From CAZWDL01 sp964632995 (GTDB lineage Bacteria; Bacteroidota; Bacteroidia; Chitinophagales; Saprospiraceae): DNA of 28,182 bases. A program made the translations under genes and the position numbers. The DNA lies in NCBI GenBank assembly GCA_964632995.1, contig CAZWDL010000101.1:1-28182 (forward strand), in the 5' to 3' direction. This document shows, one piece after another, positions 1 to 6,115 of this stretch (its first letter is position 1; each line of letters opens with the position of its first letter). The notes beneath the pieces are model-generated. The model did not search any database. It was not told where the DNA came from and saw only the letters and a program-made list of their open reading frames with translations.

Positions 1-58
1 TGACGGAAAAAGAGGCATAAGAAAACTGAAGAATTAAGTGAAACAGCCTCTAAGTACT
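1..58. repeat. 58-bp dispersed repeat, copy A
   Basis: This stretch recurs at 22526-22583 with the same length and only four substitutions (copy positions 9, 17, 33 and 52), about 93% identity. Each copy contains AGAGGC near one side and GCCTCT near the other, and ends in AGTACT. Read on the minus strand it has AGAGGCTGTTTCAC, which resembles the terminal inverted repeats of some transposases' insertion sequences; that resemblance is from memory and not searched. The left end coincides with the window edge, so the copy may be longer. The right end abuts the stop codon of the lipoprotein gene at 58. Confidence 0.8.
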
Positions 59-531
59 CAATTAATCGAAGGCAGACCCTGAAGTTCCCTGAGTACGTAA
101 GAGCCCCACGGGCAGTAGCGGCCTACATTGTCGGTAAATTCGCTGAGGTTGTCCTCAACAAACATGGGGGTGCCATCGCAGACCTCGATGGAGACTTCCG
201 CCAGCTGCCATTTGCCGGGAACGAAGTACCAGCTCCAGTTTTTGTTGAGGCCTTTACAAGGATCGGGAAGCCGTTCGATTTCGCCGTTGATATGCATGCC
301 GCGCTCGGCTTCGGGAAGCTGAAGTTGAGCTAACGCATCATTGATAACCGCCGTGTCGGCTGTCCAGGCGATGAAGGTCGTGTCCGTAGCGGTGTGCACA
401 AATTCGAAAAAACGCGTGCCGGGTTCCGTTTGAACCAGCTCGCAGGCCGGTTTGGGCTGATCGTCATCATTGTCACAACCCGAAAAGGTCATCATTCCGC
501 ACAGCAGGAAAAGCAAAAGTGTAATACGCAT
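58..531 (-). CDS. Hypothetical lipoprotein
   Basis: A 157-residue protein of unknown function. The first 18 residues form a lipoprotein signal peptide (short hydrophobic stretch ending FSG) followed by Cys19, the expected lipidation site, and an Asp-rich DNDDD segment, which in Bacteroidota is a common context after the lipid anchor. The rest is soluble, with four further Cys residues (near positions 30, 92, 118 and 139) that could form disulfides in the periplasm or at the cell surface. I recognise no domain. The start is an ATG at 531 placed directly before the signal peptide. The stop codon lies at the border of repeat copy A, so this end may have been shaped by an insertion, although the protein looks complete. 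Confidence 0.75.
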   Translation of the reverse strand: MRITLLLFLLCGMMTFSGCDNDDDQPKPACELVQTEPGTRFFEFVHTATDTTFIAWTADTAVINDALAQLQLPEAERGMHINGEIERLPDPCKGLNKNWSWYFVPGKWQLAEVSIEVCDGTPMFVEDNLSEFTDNVGRYCPWGSYVLRELQGLPSIN

Positions 532-835
532 AAGTCAAGGTGATTTTGATAAAAAATTTAATAGCGTTTGCATCAGGGTTACTATCTCCTTAACTCCTCT
601 TCAGAAGAAAATGGTTGGGAGTTAAGATAAATTTAACGGTTGAGGGAGGCACTAGTGCCGAAGCCACTAGTACACAGTGTACTAGAGGTGGATGTTGGCC
701 AAAAACTACATAAGCGGGTAGTTGCGCTGGCCGGGTGAGTATTCGATTTTGTCTGCCGGGCGTCGGGTGGGTTTCCTGATAGCCGGCCATCGAGAGAACT
801 TCTATGTATTTGGCTTAATTTAAAGAAACACTTTT
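532..835. other. Intergenic region with two inverted repeats
   Basis: No credible gene. It holds a 9-bp inverted repeat (CTTAACTCC at 589-597 and its complement at 618-626, 20-nt loop) and a near-perfect 19-bp palindrome at 667-685 (arms CTAGTACAC / GTGTACTAG around a central A). A GGCACTAGTGCC palindrome lies just before it at about 647-658. The CTAG-containing palindromes resemble decayed ends of miniature elements; a related CTAGTGCGCC terminus is seen at 8338. Confidence 0.45.
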
Positions 836-968
836 TTGGTTAGCGAGAGCCAGGGAGGCAGTGAATCACTGCTTTTCCTGGTTTTTTTTACTCGTTTCTC
901 ATATCTTTAAAGTGCAAAAAACACCTGCCTTCTGAGGCAGCCTGAACAGATTTTTTTTCGCTAACCAA
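836..968. repeat. Inverted repeat flanking two hairpins ahead of the hydroxylase gene
   Basis: TTGGTTAGCGA at 836-846 is matched exactly by its reverse complement at 958-968. Between the 11-bp arms lie a strong T-tailed hairpin (850-889) and a second stem (CTGCCT 925-930 with AGGCAG 935-940) followed at 951-958 by eight T on the + strand and by a GTGTTTTTTG tail on the - strand. The right arm overlaps the first possible start codon of the next gene. It could be a miniature mobile element or a bidirectional terminator block. Confidence 0.5.
850..889 (+). terminator. Rho-independent terminator-like hairpin
   Basis: CCAGG (850-854) pairs with CCTGG (877-881) and GCAGTG (858-863) pairs with CACTGC (867-872) around an AAT loop. 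Eight T follow at 882-889. No + strand gene lies upstream in the window, so it either ends an unseen transcript or acts as a leader attenuator for the hydroxylase gene. Confidence 0.6.
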
Positions 969-979
969 TGTTTTGCACG

Positions 980-1771
980 ATGGAGTTTCTCGACCAATGG
1001 TATCAGATCGTTTCTCGGATTTTCACTCGTTACACGATGGTGGCGGGCATTGCTTTCGTATTATTTTATCTGGTATTGCGTTATACCGGCTGGTTTGTAA
1101 AAATTCAGGAAAAGTTTCCCGGGAGCAAGGACTACCGGCGGGAGGTGTTTTACTCATTGACTTCTATCATCATTTTCGGGCTGGTGGTATTGTTCATCCT
1201 TGCCATTCCCCGGGCTTATACCCGGTTTTATCCGGACATAGAGGATTTCGGATGGGGATACTATATGCTGAGTTTCGTTCTGATGACCCTGCTGCACGAC
1301 ACATACTTTTACTGGACACACCGGCTGATGCATCATCCCCGCCTGTTCAGATGGTTCCATTTGGTGCACCATAAGTCAACCAATCCCTCTCCCTGGGCGG
1401 CCTACGCCTTTCATCCGCTGGAGGCGATTGTGGAGGCCGGCATCTATATCATCATCGTATTTACAATTCCCGTGCATAAGTCGGCTCTGGGTGTTTTTTT
1501 TCTTTTTTCAATTATCTACAATGTGTACGGCCATCTGGGATACGAGTTGTATCCAAAAGGCTTTGACCGGCACTGGCTGGGCAAATGGATCAACACCTCT
1601 GTCAATCACAACCTGCATCACAAATATTTTACGGGCAGCTACGGCTTATACTTTACTTTCTGGGACCGGGTGATGAGAACCTTGCACCGGCGCTATAATG
1701 ATAGTTTTGAGTCGGTCACCGTCCGGCAGCGGGAGGCCCGGCGAAGGGACCGTAGTCAGGCGCTTGATTAG
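980..1771 (+). CDS. Sterol desaturase / fatty acid hydroxylase family protein
   Basis: An integral-membrane di-iron enzyme of the fatty acid hydroxylase superfamily, which hydroxylates or desaturates lipid substrates using O2; the substrate cannot be told here. Counting from the upstream ATG at 968 (267 residues), hydrophobic segments lie near 23-40, 61-82, 97-110 and 153-187. The metal-binding histidine clusters are clear: HDTYFYWTHRLMHH (H110, H118, H122, H123), HLVHH (H131, H134, H135), H149, H189 and HNLHH (H214, H217, H218). I prefer the second ATG (980), because the first overlaps the right arm of the 836-968 inverted repeat. The C-terminal ~25 residues are Arg-rich and probably cytoplasmic. 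It appears to be monocistronic, bounded by hairpins on both sides. Confidence 0.88.
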   Translation: MEFLDQWYQIVSRIFTRYTMVAGIAFVLFYLVLRYTGWFVKIQEKFPGSKDYRREVFYSLTSIIIFGLVVLFILAIPRAYTRFYPDIEDFGWGYYMLSFVLMTLLHDTYFYWTHRLMHHPRLFRWFHLVHHKSTNPSPWAAYAFHPLEAIVEAGIYIIIVFTIPVHKSALGVFFLFSIIYNVYGHLGYELYPKGFDRHWLGKWINTSVNHNLHHKYFTGSYGLYFTFWDRVMRTLHRRYNDSFESVTVRQREARRRDRSQALD

Positions 1772-1880
1772 TCTTTTTACGAAAGTGAATTTATATTAAA
1801 TGTTTGGCATTCAGAAGATTGGGTTGAACATGGCGGGCCTGAGCTCTTTATAATAAGTGAAAAACAACGAAAACACCAAT

Positions 1881-1913
1881 CGGGGGTGAACCGCAAGGTT
1901 ACCCCCGTTTTTT
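1881..1913 (+). terminator. Terminator with GCAA tetraloop
   Basis: CGGGGGT (1881-1887) pairs with ACCCCCG (1901-1907), and AACC with GGTT around a GCAA loop with a single bulged G, followed by six T (1908-1913). It lies 110 bp after the hydroxylase stop and 31 bp before the barrel gene start, so it can terminate the former or act in the leader of the latter. Confidence 0.75.
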
Positions 1914-1944
1914 GTCGGATTTTACTGAATTAAAAACAAAGATC

Positions 1945-2529
1945 ATGAAGAGGCTTATCCTTTTAGCAATGCTAGCATGTTTTGGCTGGCAAACAGCAAC
2001 CGCTCAGCTGACCATTGTTCCCAAAGCAGGCGCCAATTTCTCCTATTTTAGTGAAGACCTCGAGAATACCGATCTCGAGGGAAATGTCGGTTTCCAAGTT
2101 GGGCTCGATTTGAGGATCGGCGACCGCTTCTATCTGTCGCCGGGGGTATACTATGCGCGTACAAGCAACCGCGTAGAAATCATTGACGCCGGTGAGCTCG
2201 GTGAAGTGAGCGTAGATTTCGTCACCAACGGGCTGCGTGTTCCGTTCGTTGTAGGCGCCAAAGTGATTGACAGCGAAGAATTCGGCCTGAGGCTTTTTGG
2301 TGGCGGCACCGCTAATCTGCTTTTCGGATCAGACGATGAACTGGAAGATATTCCTGATTTGACCATAGAGGATAACAACTGGTCGCTTTCCGCCGGTGCC
2401 GGACTGGATATCGGGCGGCTGCTTACCATCGATCTGCGCCATGACTGGGGCATGTCGGACTTCTTTGAATTGACCGCCGAAAAGAATCGGCAGAATGTGT
2501 TCTACCTGTCGGCCGGCGTACGCTTCTAA
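1945..2529 (+). CDS. Outer-membrane beta-barrel (porin family) protein
   Basis: A 194-residue protein of the PF13568-like small beta-barrel type common in Bacteroidota; its role is probably structural or transport in the outer membrane and is not known precisely. The chosen start (ATG at 1945) gives a clean signal peptide ending in TATAQ; upstream in-frame codons would only add a hydrophilic extension. The mature part shows alternating amphipathic strands (KAGANFSYF, VGLDLRIGDRFYLSPGVYY, LSAGAGLDIG) and ends in FYLSAGVRF, with the aromatic terminal residue that is typical of proteins assembled by the BAM machinery. It has its own terminator at 2563-2601 and stands alone. Confidence 0.85.
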   Translation: MKRLILLAMLACFGWQTATAQLTIVPKAGANFSYFSEDLENTDLEGNVGFQVGLDLRIGDRFYLSPGVYYARTSNRVEIIDAGELGEVSVDFVTNGLRVPFVVGAKVIDSEEFGLRLFGGGTANLLFGSDDELEDIPDLTIEDNNWSLSAGAGLDIGRLLTIDLRHDWGMSDFFELTAEKNRQNVFYLSAGVRF

Positions 2530-2562
2530 GAAACTGAAAAACCGAGAAACTGAAAATTATTG

Positions 2563-2601
2563 ATAGCAGTCTTTTCCCGATGGGAGGGACTGCTATTTTT
2601 T
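2563..2601 (+). terminator. Rho-independent terminator of the beta-barrel gene
   Basis: ATAGCAGTC (2563-2571) pairs with GACTGCTAT (2588-2596), and the run of T ends at 2601. It lies 33 bp after the beta-barrel stop codon. Confidence 0.8.
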
Positions 2602-2649
2602 GCTATAAGTGTTGCGGCACAGACAGCATTTTAAATTATGAAATAATAG

Positions 2650-2680
2650 TTTGCCTGGGTTTTTAAGTGGCATTACTTTG
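2650..2680 (+). promoter_or_regulatory. Bacteroidota-type promoter (-33 TTTG / -7 TTACTTTG)
   Basis: TTTG at 2650-2653 is followed after exactly 19 nt by TTACTTTG at 2673-2680, one mismatch from the Bacteroidota consensus TAnnTTTG. The ATG of the reductase gene follows 14 nt later. Confidence 0.55.
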
Positions 2681-2694
2681 AAAAAAGAAAAACA

Positions 2695-3408
2695 ATGGCA
2701 GAATCTAATCCTGGCAGCTTTGATGATCTTCGCGCCCTTTTTATCAATTGCACGCTCAAGCGCTCGCCCCGGCGATCACATACGGAGGGCTTGATGCAAG
2801 TCTCTATGGAAATCATGCAAAAGCAAGGTGTCACTGTAGAATACATCCGTGCAGTGGATCACGAGATTCCTCCCGGTGTTTATCCGGATATGACCACGCA
2901 GGGCTACGAGCGGGACGAATGGCCCGCCGTATTTGAAAAGGTGATGGCCGCCGATATCCTGGTGCTGGGCTCACCGATATGGCTGGGAGAGCGTTCCTCG
3001 GTTTGCAGCAAAATTATCGAGCGGCTGTACAGCAACTCCGGGCAACAGAATGAAAAGGGGCAGTACATCTATTACGGCCGAACCGGCGGTTGTATCATCA
3101 CGGGCAATGAAGATGGGGTAAAACACTGCTCGATGGGGATTCTGTACGCCCTGCAGCACATCGGTTACGTGGTGCCGCCGCAGGCCGATGCAGGCTGGAT
3201 CGGCGAGGTGGGCCCCGGCCCTTCCTATCTGGATGAAGAATCGGACGCCCAGTCCAACGAGTTCACCAACCGCAATACTACTTTTATGACCTATAACTTG
3301 CTCCACACTGCCCGCCTGCTGAAGGACAACGACGGGTTGCCCAGCTATGGCAATTCCGCCGCCGCCTGGAAGAAGGGAGAGCGCTACGGGCATCCCTTCT
3401 ACGGGTAA
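2695..3408 (+). CDS. Flavodoxin-fold NAD(P)H-dependent oxidoreductase
   Basis: A 237-residue cytoplasmic protein of the NADPH-dependent FMN reductase / flavodoxin-like family (PF03358 type). The first strand ALFINCTLKRSPRRSHTEGL corresponds to the FMN-phosphate-binding loop, the second region ILVLGSPIWLGERSS matches the conserved GSPIW flavin-contact segment, and GRTGGCIITGNEDG matches the third flavin loop. Length is somewhat above the ~180-200 residues of simple family members because of a C-terminal extension rich in polar residues (about 190-237). A well-spaced promoter lies directly upstream and no operon partner follows. The electron acceptor (quinone, azo compound or another) cannot be deduced. 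Confidence 0.82.
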   Translation: MAESNPGSFDDLRALFINCTLKRSPRRSHTEGLMQVSMEIMQKQGVTVEYIRAVDHEIPPGVYPDMTTQGYERDEWPAVFEKVMAADILVLGSPIWLGERSSVCSKIIERLYSNSGQQNEKGQYIYYGRTGGCIITGNEDGVKHCSMGILYALQHIGYVVPPQADAGWIGEVGPGPSYLDEESDAQSNEFTNRNTTFMTYNLLHTARLLKDNDGLPSYGNSAAAWKKGERYGHPFYG

Positions 3409-3411
3409 AAG

Positions 3412-3792
3412 TGCGCGGAGGGTGCAGAGTTCGCGGAGCAAAGGGGGCGGCGTTGCCGGCCTTGCCCTTTGCGTTCTCTGCGGCTTTGCGTGCCACTTAC
3501 TGCGAGCNNNNNNNNNNNNNNNNNNNNNNNNNNNNNNNNNNNNNNNNNNNNNNNNNNNNNNNNNNNNNNNNNNNNNNNNNNNNNNNNNNNNNNNNNNNNN
3601 NNNNNNNACAGCTGCTCTTTGCGTGCCGTGCTTAGAGGGTGTCGCACGCAGCGGCGCGGAGTTCGCGGAGCAAAGGGGGCGCGTTGCCGGTCTTGCCCTT
3701 TGCGTTCTCTGCGGCTTTGCGTGCCACTTACTGCGAGCACAGCTGCTCTTTGCGTGCCGTGCTTAGAGGGTGTCGCACGCAGCGGCGCGGAG
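3412..3792. repeat. ~131-bp tandem repeat interrupted by an assembly gap
   Basis: The sequence from ACAGCTGCTC at 3608 recurs at 3739, a period of 131 bp, and the segment beginning GTTCGCGGAG at 3429 recurs at 3661 with one base less (GGCGGCG against GGCGCG). Every unit contains CTTTGCGTTCTCTGCGG and GCTTTGCGTGCC. The 100-N gap falls inside, so the true copy number is unknown and probably larger than seen. A related, divergent sequence (CTTTGCGCCTTTGCGTGG) occurs at 8677-8697. Confidence 0.85.
3508..3607. other. Assembly gap of exactly 100 N
   Basis: A block of exactly 100 N, the usual placeholder for a scaffold join of unknown length. It sits inside the tandem repeat and probably marks where the assembler could not count copies. 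Confidence 0.95.
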
Positions 3793-3902
3793 TGTGATAG
3801 GTCTTTGGAAGAAAAATAGGCAGCGTTGCGGACCATGAACTTTGTGCGCTTTGCCTGATGATCTTTTTTGGCGTAAGCGAAAAAAACTTGCCCGACCACC
3901 TA

Positions 3903-5038
3903 TCAGCTATAAACCTTCTTCAGTCCTTCACAGAAACTTCGCGTTTCCTCCAGCGTTCCCGTGCTGATGCGGCAGTACTTCGTCAGCGGCGGGAAGGGAC
4001 GGCCGATGAGGACGCCCTGTTCGCGCATGGCTTCGTTGAGCCCCTTGATGTCACGCCCCGATTCGAAGAAGACGAAGTTGGTGTGAGAGGGCATATAGGG
4101 TAGTTCCAGCTCATCGAGGGTGGCGTAGATCATTTCCTTGGCCGCCTTGGTCTTTTCCAGACTAAACCGATAGAATTCTTGGTCTTGCAAGGCTGCTTTG
4201 GCGGCGGCGATGGCCAGCACATTGGTGAAGGCCACGAGGCGTTCCTGCAGGCGCCGGGCAATGTCGGGCCTGGCAATGAGGTAGCCGATGCGGAGCCCGG
4301 CCAGGCCATATACCTTCGAAAATGTTTTGGCGACGATCACGTTGTGTCCTTCCCTGACCAGGTCAACCATGGAGGGATAATCAGGATCGGTGATGAAATC
4401 GATATAGGCTTCGTCGACGAAGGTCATCGTGTGTTTAGAGACGGAGGCGCAGAAGTCCTGCAGCTTGTTGGCCGGCAGGACAGTGCCGGTGGGATTATTG
4501 GGGTTGCACACATAGACGAGGCTGGTGTTCGTGGTGATGCGGCGGTCCATTTCTTCGAGGTCATGGTTGAGCTGTTCGTCAACGGGCGTCCAGTTAATGT
4601 AAGCGCCGAAGCGCTCGGCGAAGCTCATCAAGGCTTTGAAAGTAGGTTCTGCGGAGACGATCTCACCGCCCTCCATACCGTAGAGCAGACCGGCGATTTT
4701 CAACCCCTCCGTCGAGCCTGCGGTGATCACCAGGTGATCGGTCGTGACGCCTTCTTTCTCGGCAATCATCTGGAACAGTTCATCGCTGTAGCCGTATGGA
4801 TAGCGACAGGCCTGGTCAAAGGCTTCGGTCATGGCCTTACGCACGGCTTGCGAAGGACCGAAGGGGTTCTCATTGGAGCTGAGCCGGATGAGTTCCACCT
4901 CCGAGCCCGGCTTAGGGCGGCTAGGGGTACGCGTGGGGCCGGCCTGTAGCAATTGTCCGCCGCCCATGAGGGAAAAAGCACCGGCGAGGCCGGCGGNNNN
5001 NNNNNNCTGAGCCATTGTCTTCTGCTGAATTGGGTCAT
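3903..5038 (-). CDS. Tat-exported histidinol-phosphate aminotransferase-like PLP enzyme
   Basis: A fold-type I pyridoxal-phosphate aminotransferase most like HisC. Visible features are SSNENPFGPS near the N-terminus (substrate/PLP region), VYVCNPNNPTG (Asn contacting PLP), FVDEAYIDF (Asp contacting the pyridine nitrogen) and KTFSKVYGLAGLRIGY, whose SK is the Schiff-base lysine. The N-terminus from the ATG at 5038 reads MTQFSRRQWL, a twin-arginine signal, and the sequence after the 10-N gap (AGLAGAFSLMGGG) is its hydrophobic core. The two parts are in different frames only because the gap length is arbitrary, so one intact gene is most likely. A Tat-exported member would work outside the cytoplasm on an unknown substrate and is unlikely to be the histidine-biosynthesis enzyme. 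No his genes are nearby. Confidence 0.85.
4997..5006. other. Assembly gap of 10 N inside the Tat signal
   Basis: Ten N between GC-rich CCGGCGG and CTGAGCC. With ten bases the twin-arginine start (5038) and the aminotransferase body are out of frame, so the real gap length must differ from 10 by 1 or 2 modulo 3. Confidence 0.9.
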
Positions 5039-5068
5039 GGTGTTCGATTTTATGGTGTATAATTGACT

Positions 5069-5932
5069 TTACGGGTTACAATAATCACAATACATCGGAT
5101 CTTCCGCTCCCTTGTCGGGGTTTCTTTTTTCCTGCGTGTAATCGCATTTCACGCAGGAGTATAGGTAATATAGCGTGGACCGCGTGGGCTGCCGGCACCA
5201 GGAGCAGGGCAAACCGGGTTGCGCCTGCGTGATAGCAAAGCCCGGCATGTTGCACTGCGGACAGCAGGACCGGATCTTCTCCACCAATTCACAAGCCGCC
5301 CTTTCAATGACCGACATACGCGTAGGGTTGTACATCGCTCGCATATCGGTTTCGAGGTAAGCCCTGGCATGCAGGGCGATGAGTTCATGGAAGTTTTGCT
5401 TCAGGCTATCCCAGCTTGTAATATTTTTACGCAGCCCTGTCATACTGTCTTTTTCTGCGCGCAGAATCAACCCGTGGGAGGGAAAACCGGCTGTTTTGGC
5501 GAAAGCCGACAGTTCTGCTTCCGTACCCACTGCTTCACCGTTGAAATTGGTATCTGTGCTCAGTTCGCGGGCGACGATTTCCAGGTCGTTTTTTTCATCG
5601 ATCAGCACCAACCATTCTTCATCGGCCCGGGCGAAAAAGATGAAGGGATGGGAACCGAAAGAGCCTTCGCTCGCTACGGCCAGGTCGCAGCCGCTATGTT
5701 CCATAGCCCAGCGGCACTTCTTCCGGGCGGTGCTGAGCGGATCGGCTTCACGTTCCACTTCTCCGGTGAAGGTGCCCAGGGCATCGGTGTCGAAGTTTTC
5801 GGGAACAAAGCAGTCTACCTCTAGCGCTGTTTCCAGAGGTGGTGCGATTACTTTTTCCTTTTGGTGCTTGGTGGCGATCAATAACTTTCGACCGGCAAAA
5901 AGCGATTGCAGGCGTTGTGCACAACTGTCCAT
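5069..5932 (-). CDS. DUF6671 family protein with C-terminal zinc-ribbon
   Basis: A 287-residue cytoplasmic protein. The central part contains ATKHQKEKVIAPPLE, VPENFDTDALGTFTGE, DLAVASEGSFGSHP and LIDEKNDLEI, which I recognise as the conserved core of the DUF6671 family; its function is unknown. The C-terminal ~75 residues carry four CxxC pairs (CCPQC, CSWC, CVKC, CDYC), so two zinc knuckles or a zinc ribbon are expected. The frame stays open to an ATG at 6112, 3 nt after the S9 peptidase stop, but the extra 60 residues have no family match and contain a 10-bp inverted repeat. I therefore place the start at 5932. If the longer form is real, the gene would be translationally linked to the peptidase gene. 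Confidence 0.78.
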   Translation of the reverse strand: MDSCAQRLQSLFAGRKLLIATKHQKEKVIAPPLETALEVDCFVPENFDTDALGTFTGEVEREADPLSTARKKCRWAMEHSGCDLAVASEGSFGSHPFIFFARADEEWLVLIDEKNDLEIVARELSTDTNFNGEAVGTEAELSAFAKTAGFPSHGLILRAEKDSMTGLRKNITSWDSLKQNFHELIALHARAYLETDMRAMYNPTRMSVIERAACELVEKIRSCCPQCNMPGFAITQAQPGLPCSWCRQPTRSTLYYLYSCVKCDYTQEKRNPDKGAEDPMYCDYCNP

Positions 5933-5965
5933 CTCGAACGCGGGAATGATTTTATATTCGACGTA

Positions 5966-5995
5966 AATTGGTTTGAGAAATTTCCCAAACCAATT
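5966..5995 (-). promoter_or_regulatory. Palindromic operator-like inverted repeat
   Basis: AATTGGTTTG at 5966-5975 and its exact complement at 5986-5995 are separated by 10 nt, ending 33 bp before the preferred DUF6671 start. It could be a dimeric repressor site or an mRNA leader hairpin; no T-run follows on the - strand. Confidence 0.35.
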
Positions 5996-6115
5996 AAGTC
6001 TGTATAAGTTCCGTACTGCCGGGTTATCAGTACTCAGTAAAATAACCGGAATCCGGTCCGTACATGGAAAGATAGCAAAAACCTGAGAATAAAAGTTTTG
6101 CCAGGCAGCCATCTT

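Noticed and set aside
590..790. 66-codon open frame on the - strand
   Set aside because: Low-complexity, no start context, and it runs through palindromes in an intergenic region.
3412..3792. CRISPR array
   Set aside because: The units are ~131 bp and contiguous, without short repeats alternating with unique spacers.
3795..3905. 8-bp inverted repeat TGATAGGT / ACCTATCA
   Set aside because: The arms are short and 95 bp apart, which can arise by chance; one arm overlaps the aminotransferase stop.
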